64,000 nt of DNA from an uncultured Chlorobiaceae bacterium. Lineage in GTDB: Bacteria; Bacteroidota; Chlorobiia; Chlorobiales; Chlorobiaceae. Where the stretch lies: positions 1 through 64,000 of the forward strand of contig CAIRXW010000003.1 of the NCBI GenBank assembly GCA_903882665.1, in the 5' to 3' direction. Both the position numbers and the translations under genes were made by a program. A model generated the notes under the pieces. The model saw only the letters and a list, made by a program, of their open reading frames with translations. It had not been told where the DNA came from and did not search any database. Below, one piece after another: positions 30,696 to 40,705 of the stretch; within the stretch, counting starts at the first letter, position 1; every line of letters begins with the position of its first letter.

Positions 30696-32167
30696 AAGAC
30701 CAATCCACCGCCCAAGGCAACAAACAGGGCGGTCGTATCCTGTAATTGCTGAGCCTGCGCCTGCAAATAACTGATTCTGGCCTTACGATACTGCATATCA
30801 GCAGCAAGCACCTGTACATAATTAACCAACCCAGCCTTATAATTATCTGTGACAAGATCCATTGCAAGTCGAGTATCCTTTACTGCCTGAGATTGTATCT
30901 GCGTCACTTCTGCATCGTGCTCCAGAGCACGCACAATATCTGCGACCTGGGCAAAAGCGGCAAGAACCGTTTGGCGATAGCTGGCAAAGCTTTGCTGATA
31001 AGCATCAACTGCCGCCTTGCGACGAGACATAAGGGTGCCGCCATTAAATATCGGTGCTGTTATATTTGTCCCTGCACCCCAAACGTTGCTTTTGCCCTCG
31101 AACAGGCTGCTTGTCATCTGACTGGACTGCCCATAATTTGCGTTCAGGGTAAAACTTGGAAACAATGCCGCCGTAGCGACACCGATCGTTGCGCTGGCTG
31201 CATGTAATTGCGCTTCTGCGGCCATAATATCGGGTCGCTGTCGAACCAGTTCCGAAGGCAAAGACAACGGCAACTGACGAGGAAGTGATATCTCGGTCAA
31301 CATGATTTTTTTAGGCTGCAATTCGGCTGGCGTTTTGCCCTCAAGAGTGGCAAGCAGATGTTCAGACTGGCTTAACTTTTGTCGCAATGGAGGCAATGTT
31401 GCGTCAAGTGCTTCAAGTTGACTTCGTAACGCCAGCACACTTGCATAAAGCGTTATGCCTGCCTGAAACTGTTTTTCAGCAATACCGATCTGCTCTTTCT
31501 CCAGGGCAATCAACTCCTCCATTGCATCAATTTCTGCCTGATAGGCTGCCATGGCAATACAGGTATTGACAATATTTCCCGAGAGCATCATATAGGTGCC
31601 AAGAGTTATCGCCCGTTGCTGATCAACCTGTGCAGCCAGACCTTCTACGGCACGACGCTGTCCGCCAAAAATATCGAGCGCATAGCTGACCGAAGCTGAA
31701 AGGGTTGAAAGATTGAAGATACTCCCTGATAAAGAGCTGCCGCTGACTGCCGGAGAATTTTTTTCGCGGCTCTGGCTAAAAGTCGCACTGAGTTGCGGAT
31801 AAAAAATTCCGGATCCGGCCCGGAGGTTATTTTGACTTTGCCGAAGACTGGCTTGAGCAGCCTGTAACCCAGGGTTATCAGCAAGCCCTTGTGTAACTGC
31901 GCTATCCAACTGCGCTGAATTGAAGAGCTGCCACCAATTCGCCACAGGGAGCGAGCCATAATTAAAATGTTGCGCAACGCCTTCAAGAGCAATCGTCTCT
32001 TTGGGATCTCCCCCGTGGTTGTACCGGTTTACCTTGGGCGCTTCAGGACGGACAAAATCCGGACCAACGGAGCATGCCGACAAAAAGCACAGTAATGCCC
32101 CGAATAAAACCAGACGGCCGCTATTTCGGGATGAAGCGGGAATACTATCGCTATTTTTTAGCTGCAT
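30692..32167 (-). CDS. TolC/NodT family outer-membrane efflux lipoprotein
   Basis: From the ATG at 32167 the product has 491 residues. A lipoprotein signal with lipobox LSAC lies just after the start, followed by SVGPDFVRPEAP, the usual start of NodT-type outer-membrane factors. Paired repeats of the TolC fold can be seen (LADNPGLQAAQASLRQSQ; LVTDNYKAGLVNYVQVLAAD) and LPSELVRQRPDIMAAEAQL is a family hallmark. The frame is open 71 codons upstream but without a signal there. It overlaps the HlyD gene by 17 bp and forms the outer part of the exporter. Confidence 0.9.
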   Translation of the reverse strand: MQLKNSDSIPASSRNSGRLVLFGALLCFLSACSVGPDFVRPEAPKVNRYNHGGDPKETIALEGVAQHFNYGSLPVANWWQLFNSAQLDSAVTQGLADNPGLQAAQASLRQSQNNLRAGSGIFYPQLSATFSQSREKNSPAVSGSSLSGSIFNLSTLSASVSYALDIFGGQRRAVEGLAAQVDQQRAITLGTYMMLSGNIVNTCIAMAAYQAEIDAMEELIALEKEQIGIAEKQFQAGITLYASVLALRSQLEALDATLPPLRQKLSQSEHLLATLEGKTPAELQPKKIMLTEISLPRQLPLSLPSELVRQRPDIMAAEAQLHAASATIGVATAALFPSFTLNANYGQSSQMTSSLFEGKSNVWGAGTNITAPIFNGGTLMSRRKAAVDAYQQSFASYRQTVLAAFAQVADIVRALEHDAEVTQIQSQAVKDTRLAMDLVTDNYKAGLVNYVQVLAADMQYRKARISYLQAQAQQLQDTTALFVALGGGLVL

Positions 32168-33098
32168 CTGTTTGTTCACCGATATAGACATCGACAAGTT
32201 GACCAGGATATATTGAAACACCTTTCGGCTTTTCAAAACTGAAAATAACCGGCAGAACACGAACATCAACCCGTTCGGTTCGCTGGCTCGACAGTTCGAT
32301 CTTTGGAGAAACGTTCGGCTGTACTCTGACAAATTCAAGCGGTATGCTGATATCTGTTCCATGAATAAACATGCGTGCACGCATCTGTGATGGAGCAGGA
32401 ATCCTTTGGATCAATATCTCGTCAACATAACACCGAACACCAAGATCACTGTGCAGATTTCCCATGACCAAGACAGGCAGAAAACCTCTGGTATAGGTGT
32501 CATAGGATCCCTGGCTTGAAATATAACTGCCAACAGCCGTGTTGATGGAAAGCACCGCTCCGGCCGAGACCGCTTTGATGACATATTTTGACAAAAGAGC
32601 ATTGGCTGCCTCATATTGCTTTTCTGCAAGTTCAAGATTTGCCTTTGCTCCTTGAGCGGCATTTTCTGCGGTATCAAGAGCATCCTTGCTGACCGATCTG
32701 GAATCAAGGTTCCATGAAATTTTCAGTTTTCTGAACTGGGCTTGCAGGTTTTTCAGATTTGCCTTTGCCACATCAATCTGCGCTTTGGCCGATGCTGCAT
32801 TTGAGCGCTGTACCTTGTCGTCAAGAATAAGCAGCGGCATTCCGGCTTGAACCTGCTGACCTTCTGCAACCGGAATTTTCACAACTGTCCCCGCGACCTC
32901 CGGATAAATATTGATATTAGCCCCACTGGTCTGCGCCGTTTCAATAATACCATTGGCATAAATACCTTTGGCATAGGGATTCGACGCCGGTTTGAATGCG
33001 GGAGGCTGCGGGTTCGACTGTATTCTCAAAAAATAGGCGCTCCCGATTCCGAGCAGGATACCGAAGATTGCAAGTCCAATCAAAATTTTATTTCTCAT
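32151..33098 (-). CDS. HlyD-like membrane-fusion (periplasmic adaptor) protein
   Basis: The 315-aa protein has one N-terminal membrane helix (residues about 5-25), a biotinyl-lipoyl-like half motif (GTVVKIPVAEGQQVQAGMPLLILDD), a central alpha-hairpin, a second lipoyl half and a beta-barrel domain. It joins the inner-membrane ABC permease to the TolC-like channel. It overlaps the ATPase gene stop by 4 bp. The adaptor resembles the DevB type paired with DevC/DevA exporters. Confidence 0.9.
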   Translation of the reverse strand: MRNKILIGLAIFGILLGIGSAYFLRIQSNPQPPAFKPASNPYAKGIYANGIIETAQTSGANINIYPEVAGTVVKIPVAEGQQVQAGMPLLILDDKVQRSNAASAKAQIDVAKANLKNLQAQFRKLKISWNLDSRSVSKDALDTAENAAQGAKANLELAEKQYEAANALLSKYVIKAVSAGAVLSINTAVGSYISSQGSYDTYTRGFLPVLVMGNLHSDLGVRCYVDEILIQRIPAPSQMRARMFIHGTDISIPLEFVRVQPNVSPKIELSSQRTERVDVRVLPVIFSFEKPKGVSIYPGQLVDVYIGEQTDAAKK

Positions 33099-33808
33099 TC
33101 TCCAACTCCCTTCAGCGCACGGTTTCTTTCAACGCCAATAATTTTACCATCTTCCATTTTCATGATTGCGTCGGCATATTCATCAATTCTGCTGTCATGT
33201 GTTACAATGATAATGCATCGTTTGTCGTTAAGAATGTTAGTTTTGACAAATTCTACAATCTTTCTGCCCGTATCACCATCAAGTGATGCTGTTGGTTCAT
33301 CAAGTACCAGAATATCCGGCTGACCGGCAATTGCCCGAGCAATTGCGACCCGCTGTTGCTCGCCGCCGCTCAACTTGACTGGCGGCAACTGGGCCCGATC
33401 TTTCAACCCCACAATCTCCAGGTATTCCAATGCAACCTTCAATGCGGTATTCCATTCCATTTTTTTCAGGATCAGGGGAATCGCCACATTTTCAGCGGTG
33501 GTCAATCGGGGGAAAAGATGATAGTCCTGGAAGACAAAACCGATCTTGTTCAGGCGAAGATCCGCAATTTCATCACTTTCCAGCATCCAGAGATCTTTTC
33601 CCTCAACAATGACGCTGCCCCCGTCCGGCTTGAGAATGCCTGAAATCATGCTGAGCAATGTCGTTTTTCCGCTGCCTGATGGGCCTACGATATAGAGCAT
33701 TTCCCCATAACGAGCCTCAAAACTTGCAGACTGCACTGCCAGGGTTCTTGCCTCTCCTTCGCCAAACCATTTTTCCAGACCGTTGGCCTTGATTGCTGCA
33801 TGTTCCAT
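33095..33808 (-). CDS. ABC transporter ATP-binding protein, LolD/DevA-like
   Basis: Starting at the ATG at 33808, the 237-aa ATPase has Walker A GPSGSGKTT, the signature LSGGEQQRVAIARA, Walker B ILVLDEPTASLD and the H-loop VTHDSR. The segment belongs to the MacB/LolD/DevA class. The start codon overlaps the permease stop. It energises the exporter encoded by its neighbours. Confidence 0.93.
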   Translation of the reverse strand: MEHAAIKANGLEKWFGEGEARTLAVQSASFEARYGEMLYIVGPSGSGKTTLLSMISGILKPDGGSVIVEGKDLWMLESDEIADLRLNKIGFVFQDYHLFPRLTTAENVAIPLILKKMEWNTALKVALEYLEIVGLKDRAQLPPVKLSGGEQQRVAIARAIAGQPDILVLDEPTASLDGDTGRKIVEFVKTNILNDKRCIIIVTHDSRIDEYADAIMKMEDGKIIGVERNRALKGVGE

Positions 33809-33809
33809 A

Positions 33810-34946
33810 TCAGCCCCTGAAAATATCGAAGGGTTGAATCTGGAGCACTTTGCGCACACCAATATAACTGGACACTCCTGCGATAATAAGCACCATCACG
33901 AAAGCAAAGCCGAGAGTCATGTAAGTAACCTGCGCTGCGTAGTCAGGGATACGGATTCTTGCGAGAATGATCATAGTCGAGGCTAACCCTACCCCGAGTC
34001 CATATCCAATGAGCGCAGTAAAGGAGGCCTGAAAAAGAATCATGGAAATCAACACGCGTCCTTTGGCACCTATAGCTTTCAGTGCGCCAAACTTGTCCAG
34101 ATTCTCCAGAATAAAGGTATAAAACGTCTGACCGGAGATAGAGAGGCCGACAATAAAACTGATCGCCGTCATTAACAGAATGTTCATTCCTATACCAGTC
34201 TTGTAGGTGTAAAAATCAGAGATTTTCTTGACAAATTCATTGCGGGTAAGAGCCTGGTAGCCAAGTTTTTTGATTTGCTGCTGAATGTACGGAATATCAG
34301 CATCGCTTTTCGGCTCAACAAGAATAAACGACGTGGTAAATCGTGTGGAGGGAATGTAGGTAACGGCTCTGCTGTGCGTGGTATAGAGTGTAGGAACTCC
34401 AAACAGCCCTGATGAAGCAACCATAGCCAAACCAACGACAACTCCACGGAAATCGTTGATTTCAAATTCTGTACCTATTTTTGGGCTTTCCAGTTTGCTG
34501 AATTCGGCATCTTTGGCTACAAAAAAGGCATTTTCCGCATAAATATTTTCAATATTTCCCTCAATCAAATCAGGTCTGCCATAGAGAGTTGCATCGTCGA
34601 GGCCAACGACTGTAACAGCCTGATAGGCACCGCTTTTCAGTTTTACCTGTGCTCCGCCAAAATACAACGGCACAGCATATTTTACTCCTTTGATGCTTCT
34701 TGCCGCCGAAAGAACATAATCCGGCATGGGAATGCTGCTGGTGGCATTGTTAACCGCGGGATCCATGACCCATATTTTCGCGCCAATGTTGTAAACAGAT
34801 GAGGAAGACCTGGCAAGAATACCTGAAAACATGGACATCATCATAACCATGAGAAAAACAGCAAACGTAATGCCAATAAGCAAGGCCGCAAACTTGCTCT
34901 TGTCATTAACCAGCAGTTTCAACGCTATTTTAAGAATTCCTGGCAC
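33810..34946 (-). CDS. ABC permease, DevC-like (FtsX family)
   Basis: The 378-aa protein has an N-terminal helix (residues about 18-42), a periplasmic domain and three C-terminal helices (near 262-284, 305-335 and 345-368). DKFGALKAIGAKGRVLISMILF is the conserved cytoplasmic coupling loop. The pattern ALKLLVNDKSKFAALLIGI fits DevC of glycolipid exporters. It is the first gene of the permease-ATPase-adaptor-outer-membrane operon. An export substrate such as a lipid or glycolipid is plausible but not shown. Confidence 0.88.
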   Translation of the reverse strand: MPGILKIALKLLVNDKSKFAALLIGITFAVFLMVMMMSMFSGILARSSSSVYNIGAKIWVMDPAVNNATSSIPMPDYVLSAARSIKGVKYAVPLYFGGAQVKLKSGAYQAVTVVGLDDATLYGRPDLIEGNIENIYAENAFFVAKDAEFSKLESPKIGTEFEINDFRGVVVGLAMVASSGLFGVPTLYTTHSRAVTYIPSTRFTTSFILVEPKSDADIPYIQQQIKKLGYQALTRNEFVKKISDFYTYKTGIGMNILLMTAISFIVGLSISGQTFYTFILENLDKFGALKAIGAKGRVLISMILFQASFTALIGYGLGVGLASTMIILARIRIPDYAAQVTYMTLGFAFVMVLIIAGVSSYIGVRKVLQIQPFDIFRG

Positions 34947-35028
34947 CTGTGGTCACCTCTCTTTACTTGTTTGACCATCTCGACCCTTGTCAGATCAACG
35001 TTATGTTTCATCGTTATTTGAACCGTAC

Positions 35029-36306
35029 CTATCCGAGCATAAACATTCCCAACGCTGCCGCGCCCATGACCGTCACCGCTACCCAGCCAAGAATAATGAT
35101 CGGCCAACTTGCGGTAAAATGGCCCATGACAGATTTTTTTGATACCAGCAGAATAATCACAACCATCAAGGGGACAGCGATAACTCCATTGATAACCGCG
35201 CTCCAGAATAATGCCTTCATCGGGCTGATTGGCGTATACTGAATAACAAGTCCAAGCAAAACGCTGACAATAATGATGCCGTAAAAACCGTGAGCATCGT
35301 TTGCCTTGTTTTCGAGACCCGAATTCCAGCCCATAGCCTCAGAAAGAGCATAGGCCCCGGAACCGGCAAGCACCGGCACACCGATCAAACCAACACCGAG
35401 AATCCCGACGGCAAAAAGCATAAATGCAAAGTCACCTGCCAGAGGCCTGAGTGCGCTCGCTGCCTGAGCTGCAGTATTGATATCCGTAATTCCTGACACA
35501 TGAAGCGTGACCGCAGTAGCCAGGATAATAAAATACGCTGTCATATCAGAGTATAACATACCGCTCCAGGTATCCCACCGGATCCGGCGAAGCTCTTCAC
35601 CTGCCGGGCTTTCATTGGATACAAGCGAAACCGCGCCCGGTTTTGAACGCATATCTTCGACCTCTTCAGAGGCCTGCCAAAAAAACAGGTAGGGACTGAT
35701 TGTGGTGCCAAAAACCCCGACAATAACGGCCGCAGCATCAGAATCAAGGGTGAATCGGGGCCAGACCGTACGCTGTATCACTTCCGGCCAGGGAACATGG
35801 ACAGTAAAGAGTACCGCGGCATAGGCCAGCAGTGAAATAGTCAGCCACTTCAAAAAATTAACGTAACGATGATACGGAACAAAAACCTGAAGTATCAATG
35901 TTCCGAACACGAAGAGTGCTGTCATGATATGACGATTGAAGCCGGTAATAAGCTCCGCAACTTCTCCCATGGCCGCAACATCAGCGGCAATATTGAGCGT
36001 ATTGGCGACCAGCAAAAGCAGCACAACTCCCTGAAGCACAATAGGTGGAAAAGCGGTTTTGATGTTGGCCGCAAGTCCTTTTCCGGTCACTCTGCCAATA
36101 CGGGCGCACATGGATTGCACAGCGGCCATCAAAGGAAATGCCAGAGGCATTGTCCAGAGCATGTTTAATCCAAATTGAGCTCCTGCCTGGGAGTATGTCG
36201 CGATGCCGCTGGGATCATCATCAGCAACACCAGTAATAAGTCCCGGCCCAATCCGGGAAAGCGGGTGCTCCTTCAAACGAACCCAAATAAATCGAATCAC
36301 GTTCAC
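35029..36306 (-). CDS. Nramp-like divalent metal transporter
   Basis: The 425-aa protein has about eleven predicted membrane helices and the LeuT-like Nramp pattern. The first unwound helix reads GVADDDPSGIATYSQAGA, where classical Nramp has DPGN. In the sixth helix, where MntH/Nramp has the metal-binding MPH motif, this protein reads TTISPYLFFWQASEE, without the methionine. It therefore belongs to an Nramp-related branch and the transported ion may not be Mn or Fe. It lies upstream of the export operon on the same strand but with an 82-bp gap. Confidence 0.85.
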   Translation of the reverse strand: MNVIRFIWVRLKEHPLSRIGPGLITGVADDDPSGIATYSQAGAQFGLNMLWTMPLAFPLMAAVQSMCARIGRVTGKGLAANIKTAFPPIVLQGVVLLLLVANTLNIAADVAAMGEVAELITGFNRHIMTALFVFGTLILQVFVPYHRYVNFLKWLTISLLAYAAVLFTVHVPWPEVIQRTVWPRFTLDSDAAAVIVGVFGTTISPYLFFWQASEEVEDMRSKPGAVSLVSNESPAGEELRRIRWDTWSGMLYSDMTAYFIILATAVTLHVSGITDINTAAQAASALRPLAGDFAFMLFAVGILGVGLIGVPVLAGSGAYALSEAMGWNSGLENKANDAHGFYGIIIVSVLLGLVIQYTPISPMKALFWSAVINGVIAVPLMVVIILLVSKKSVMGHFTASWPIIILGWVAVTVMGAAALGMFMLG

Positions 36307-36624
36307 CTATAATGCTCCCGTAGAATATTCTGTACTGATGCGCAGGGCAAATATGCTTGTAACGAAAGATACGTAAAAAAACAACATAATTCTCTTATGC
36401 TGAGGCACAGGAAAGGACAATGCGCCAAGCCGAAGGGCCTGAAGGATCGCTTCTCATAAAAAGGGAAAGCTTCCTGCGGGTTTGCTTTTTTGGATAACGC
36501 AGCCAGAAGCAGCGCGTTCTTTCGTGATCATGATTGGTATAAGGGGAAGTGTTGCATTATATTCTCTGTACCTACAACATGTACGTTTACAAAATCCGCA
36601 TTCATTTGCCAACCAGTCATTTTC
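36307..36624. other. Divergent spacer between Nramp-like gene and trpD
   Basis: This 318-bp stretch should contain the promoters of both flanking genes. I see a short palindrome (ggaaagcttcc) near 36468 followed by a T-rich tract. I found no convincing metal riboswitch, trp leader peptide or tRNA. Confidence 0.4.
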
Positions 36625-37680
36625 ATGCCACAAAAAAAGTTACTTCAAAAGCTGCTTGCAGGAGAAGATTTTTCACAGGAAGAGATGACCTTCTGCATGA
36701 ACAGCATTATGGATGGCCTTTTTTCCGAGATTGTTATTGCAGCCATGCTTGCACTCCTGCAGAAAAAAGGTGCAACGGCAACGGAAACTGCGGGCGCATA
36801 CTACGGCCTGATGGCAAAAGCCAACATTATTGAGCTGGATGAAGATGCTGTGGATACCTGCGGTACCGGCGGAGACCATGCTGGAACCTTCAATATTTCA
36901 ACGACCGCATCAATCATTGCCAACAGTGCCGGAGTGAGCATTGCCAAACATGGAAACCGATCGGTAACCAGCAGTTGCGGAAGTGCCGATGTGCTTGAAG
37001 CACTCGGGTTCACCATTGATCTCCCCCCGGAAGCGACAAAAGAGCTGTTTCAGCAAACAGGATTTGCCTTTCTGTTTGCCCCGCTCTACCACCCGTCCAT
37101 GAAAATAGTTGCTCATATCCGACGAGAGCTGGGCATCAGAACCATATTCAATATGCTTGGGCCTCTGATCAATCCGGCAAAGGCAAAACGCCAGCTCGTG
37201 GGTGTTTTCAATCGGGAACTGATGGAGCTCTATACCGAAGTACTGGTACAGACGGGCACCAGTCATACCATAATAGTTCATGCCATGACAGAAGAGGGCA
37301 TCGCACTTGACGAACCGAGCCTCAACGGCCCAACGCATCTTATCGAAATAGAGAATGGAAGTTTCAAAAGATATACGGTTTATCCTGAAGAGTTCGGCCT
37401 GGAAAGGCATGCCCTTGCGGAAATCCAGGGAGGAGAACGGGATGATAACGCCCTCATTATCCGCCGGGTCCTTGATGGAAGCGCTCCGGCAGCACACATC
37501 AATGCTGCACTCTTCACCACCGCCATGGCCTGTCACGTATCCGGAAAAGCAGCCTCCATCAACGATGGCCTCATCATGGCAAGAGCGGCACTGGAAAGCG
37601 GCCAGTCGGAGAAAAAATTTAATGAGATCCTGAAAATCAACGCTGAACTCTCCCGGAAGTACCGGCCTGCCACAAACTAA
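36625..37680 (+). CDS. trpD: Anthranilate phosphoribosyltransferase
   Basis: The 351-aa protein transfers phosphoribose to anthranilate in tryptophan synthesis. It has [17 protein letters not shown] near residue 76, [31 protein letters not shown] and [15 protein letters not shown] start at the ATG at 36625 ([16 protein letters not shown]); the upstream extension of the frame shows no homology. It is followed after 75 bp by bchG. Confidence 0.94.
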   Translation: MPQKKLLQKLLAGEDFSQEEMTFCMNSIMDGLFSEIVIAAMLALLQKKGATATETAGAYYGLMAKANIIELDEDAVDTCGTGGDHAGTFNISTTASIIANSAGVSIAKHGNRSVTSSCGSADVLEALGFTIDLPPEATKELFQQTGFAFLFAPLYHPSMKIVAHIRRELGIRTIFNMLGPLINPAKAKRQLVGVFNRELMELYTEVLVQTGTSHTIIVHAMTEEGIALDEPSLNGPTHLIEIENGSFKRYTVYPEEFGLERHALAEIQGGERDDNALIIRRVLDGSAPAAHINAALFTTAMACHVSGKAASINDGLIMARAALESGQSEKKFNEILKINAELSRKYRPATN

Positions 37681-37755
37681 ATCCTTACCATTTTTGCCAA
37701 AAAACTTGTATACTGTCTGCCTTGTTTTAAGCTGTAGCGAGAACACATTATACCC

Positions 37756-38748
37756 ATGAAAGGACGCGAAACTCCAAACCCTGAAAAGCAGCAAGGCATA
37801 GCCGAAAAGCTTCTCCAGTCAGGAGTGAGCAATTCCAGACGCAAAATCATTGAACTGGCGCTTGAGAATGTCAACAAGCCCGGGTTCAGGATTGAGCCCT
37901 CGGCCATCCTTCCGCTCATGAAACCGGTAACCTGGTTCCCTCCCATGTGGGCCTTTGCCTGCGGCGTGGTATCAACTGGCGAAAATATTAGCGACAACTG
38001 GTCAATTCTTCTGCGAGGCGTTCTTCTTGCAGGACCGCTCATGTGCGCCATGTCGCAGACCATGAACGACTACTTTGACCGGGAGGTTGATGCCATCAAT
38101 GAGCCCGAACGTCCTATTCCGGCAGGTAAAATATCTAAATCGGCCAGTTGGCTGATTACCTTCGCCCTTATCATTACCGGTTTTCTTGTCGCCCTCTCCA
38201 TTCACCCCTATGTTGTCGTCATTGCGTTTGTAGGGGTGCTCATGTCACATGCCTATTCCGGCCCCCCGATCAGGGCGAAAAGAAACGGCTGGTTCGGCAA
38301 CCTTATTGTCGGACTTGCTTATGAGGGCGTCGCCTGGCTGACCGGCAGCTTTGCCATTACCCAGGGAGTTCCTTCGGGCGAGACCATCGCCCTTGCCATT
38401 ATTTTTTCACTTGGAGCACATGGCATTATGACGCTGAACGACTTCAAATCCGTCGTTGGCGACACCATTCGCAAGGTTGCCTCAATCCCTGTACAGCTTG
38501 GAGAAAAGAGAGCCGCTATTCTTGCGGCCATCATCATGGACGCGGCGCAACTGTCGGCCATCGCTATCCTGATTGCCAAAGGCTCCATAACGACTACCGT
38601 AATTGCCCTGTTACTGCTCATCGCCCAACTGCCCATGCAAAAGATTCTGATAGCAAATCCGAGGGAAAAAGCTGTCTGGTACAATGCTTTCGGTACACTG
38701 CTCTATGTCCTCTCCATGATGGTCTGTGCTGTCGGCATTCGACCCTGA
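37756..38748 (+). CDS. bchG: (Bacterio)chlorophyll synthase, UbiA superfamily
   Basis: The 330-aa integral membrane prenyltransferase attaches the isoprenoid tail to (bacterio)chlorophyllide. The first Asp-rich motif is NDYFDREVDAINEPERPIPAG near residue 103 and the second is LNDFKSVVGD near 228. About eight hydrophobic helices follow. The 45-residue hydrophilic N-terminus is unlike UbiA. I assign BchG (BChl a synthase) rather than BchK or ChlG because the trpD-bchG-rpmB order matches my memory of the C. tepidum locus. The paralogue identity is less certain than the family. Confidence 0.88.
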   Translation: MKGRETPNPEKQQGIAEKLLQSGVSNSRRKIIELALENVNKPGFRIEPSAILPLMKPVTWFPPMWAFACGVVSTGENISDNWSILLRGVLLAGPLMCAMSQTMNDYFDREVDAINEPERPIPAGKISKSASWLITFALIITGFLVALSIHPYVVVIAFVGVLMSHAYSGPPIRAKRNGWFGNLIVGLAYEGVAWLTGSFAITQGVPSGETIALAIIFSLGAHGIMTLNDFKSVVGDTIRKVASIPVQLGEKRAAILAAIIMDAAQLSAIAILIAKGSITTTVIALLLLIAQLPMQKILIANPREKAVWYNAFGTLLYVLSMMVCAVGIRP

Positions 38749-38820
38749 AACAATACTTTTCCGGTTTATAAAACTATTGTTATATTGCAGTTCGTTTTTT
38801 TAACACCAATTGAATGCACC

Positions 38821-39039
38821 ATGTCTAAAGTTTGTTTACTGACCGGCAAGAGACCCATATACGGCAATACGGTATCCCATGCGAACAACCACGTTCGCAC
38901 CCGTTTTGAGCCAAACCTCCACACCAAGAGAATCTGGATAGAAGAGGAAAAGCGCTTTGCAAAGGTCAAGCTTTCCGCAAAAGCAATGAAAATTATTGCC
39001 AAAACCGGAACCGCCGCACTCGCAAAACTGCTGAAGTAA
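38821..39039 (+). CDS. rpmB: 50S ribosomal protein L28
   Basis: The 72-aa protein starts [23 protein letters not shown] and matches bacterial L28, including [10 protein letters not shown]. The CLLTGK start retains one Cys of the variant zinc motif. An upstream open extension of 12 codons is not conserved. A strong terminator follows at 39087. Confidence 0.95.
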   Translation: MSKVCLLTGKRPIYGNTVSHANNHVRTRFEPNLHTKRIWIEEEKRFAKVKLSAKAMKIIAKTGTAALAKLLK

Positions 39040-39086
39040 GGCAGCGGGAACAGCGGGGAAAAAAGATTTTTCACTATCTTGCAAAG

Positions 39087-39119
39087 GCTCAACCATACAC
39101 CGGTTGAGCTTTTTTTTGT
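39087..39119 (+). terminator. Rho-independent terminator after rpmB
   Basis: Stem gctcaacc / ggttgagc (8 bp) with a 7-base loop is followed by eight T residues. It separates rpmB from rnhA. Confidence 0.92.
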
Positions 39120-39129
39120 TTTTTTGTTG

Positions 39130-39570
39130 ATGGAAAAAAAGATCATTATTTACACCGACGGCGCATGCAGCGGCAATCCCGGTCCGGGCGGATGGGGTGC
39201 ACTTTTGATGTATGGCCCTTCAGTCCGTGAAATATCGGGCTACTCACCAGCCACGACCAATAACCGCATGGAGCTCAGCGCGGCAATCGAGGCACTCAAG
39301 GCACTCAAGGAACCCTGCAAAGTTGATTTGTACAGCGACTCCAGTTACCTGGTCAACGCCATTAACGAAGGGTGGCTGAAACGCTGGACTGCCAATAACT
39401 GGAAGACTGCCACAAAAAAAAGTGTCGAAAATATCGATCTCTGGCAAAAAATCCTGAAGTTGCTTACATTGCACACGATCAACTTCCACAAGGTAAAGGG
39501 CCACAGCGACAACCCCTACAACAACCGCTGCGACACACTGGCCCGTGAGGCCATTAAAAGGAAATCATAA
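39130..39570 (+). CDS. rnhA: Ribonuclease HI
   Basis: The 146-aa enzyme degrades RNA in RNA-DNA hybrids. The catalytic Asp in [17 protein letters not shown], Glu in [13 protein letters not shown], Asp in [12 protein letters not shown] and the late His-Asn-Asp region [13 protein letters not shown] are intact. The start is ATG 39130, ten bases after the rpmB terminator. Confidence 0.95.
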   Translation: MEKKIIIYTDGACSGNPGPGGWGALLMYGPSVREISGYSPATTNNRMELSAAIEALKALKEPCKVDLYSDSSYLVNAINEGWLKRWTANNWKTATKKSVENIDLWQKILKLLTLHTINFHKVKGHSDNPYNNRCDTLAREAIKRKS

Positions 39571-39582
39571 CCAGTTGACCCT

Positions 39583-40626
39583 ATGTCGCAGAACGCCCTG
39601 CCTGAAGCAACACCCGCAACACCAGGTAAACGCTCCCTGAAAAAAGGTGCCGGACTCCTCCTCTCCATGAGCGTTATCGGTACGCTATGCTTTCTCTCTG
39701 TCGTCATCTGGATCAACTGGCAAAAACCCCGCCTTCAGCCCAAGCCCTTAAGCCGGGAGCTGCGAGCGATTATTGACCGCATTCCCGATAAATCGGATGC
39801 ACTGATCTACGCAGGCCTTAAAGATATCCGCGAGAGCCGGTTCTGGAAAGAGATCATTCCTGACTCGCTGAAGCATACACCGCTCTTCAAGCCGCAAGAG
39901 CGACTCGATTCGCTCATGAAAGCGGCAAAAATCAACCCATCTCTCGACATCGACACCCTGTTGGTCACCTTCAAGCGCCACGGGTACAAAGAGCAGAACT
40001 TTCTGGGTATCGCCTGGGGCCCCTTCTCAAAAAAGCTTCCGGAATCATTTCTCAGAACCCATAGTACCACTGTTGAGCAAATCGGCGGCTACCCATGTTA
40101 TGCACTCGACAGCACACTCTGGATTTGCCCGCTCGGAGCGCGCCAGATTGCCGTGACAAACAACAGAAAATTGCTCGAAGGGTTCCTCGTCCCGGTCGGC
40201 AGTTTTTATCAGAGGGATTCGCTCACCGCTCGGCTTATCAACAAGGCCGTCTATAAATCGCACCTCTGGTTTGCCCTTCCGTCCGCCGCCTGGACCACCG
40301 GAGCACTGCAAAGCCTCACCTCGACAAACCGGGATATGAAAACCCTCGGAAACCTCAACCGCATCCAGCACCTTGCCCTCTCCGTAAAATTCAACGACGG
40401 AATTGAGGCCCAAAGTGAGTGGGTCTATAACTCCCCCAAAGCAGCCTGGTTTGCATCAACATTCCTCTGGGGCGCTGTCAGGCTTTCAGAACTCTCCGGC
40501 ACAAGAACAAGCGAACCGGCAAGACAACTGCTCAAAAAAATCGGGATCGAGCAAAATCTTGAATCGGTGATCATTCACGCCAGCCTTCCCCTTGATTTTT
40601 TTCAGTCTGCAAAACAAAAAAAGTAG
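39583..40626 (+). CDS. Single-pass membrane protein of unknown function
   Basis: The 347-aa protein has a basic N-terminus, one membrane helix near residues 24-44 and a long predicted periplasmic domain with no motif I recognise. Repeating hydrophobic/polar segments (LIYAGLKDIRESRFWKEII; ALSVKFNDGIEAQSEWVY) suggest a compact alpha/beta domain resembling DUF-type proteins that follow rnhA in relatives. It begins 12 bp after rnhA. Function unknown. Confidence 0.7.
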   Translation: MSQNALPEATPATPGKRSLKKGAGLLLSMSVIGTLCFLSVVIWINWQKPRLQPKPLSRELRAIIDRIPDKSDALIYAGLKDIRESRFWKEIIPDSLKHTPLFKPQERLDSLMKAAKINPSLDIDTLLVTFKRHGYKEQNFLGIAWGPFSKKLPESFLRTHSTTVEQIGGYPCYALDSTLWICPLGARQIAVTNNRKLLEGFLVPVGSFYQRDSLTARLINKAVYKSHLWFALPSAAWTTGALQSLTSTNRDMKTLGNLNRIQHLALSVKFNDGIEAQSEWVYNSPKAAWFASTFLWGAVRLSELSGTRTSEPARQLLKKIGIEQNLESVIIHASLPLDFFQSAKQKK

Positions 40627-40705
40627 CACTGACATCGAACGATCCAGAGAGGCCGCACACGTCATGGAGGGGTGAGTGCCTCTACAGCCCGGGTTGAGGC
40701 GCCTC

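Noticed and set aside
36910-37794. Long minus-strand frame of 294 codons opposite trpD
   Set aside because: It is antisense to an unambiguous trpD with intact motifs and has no domain of its own.
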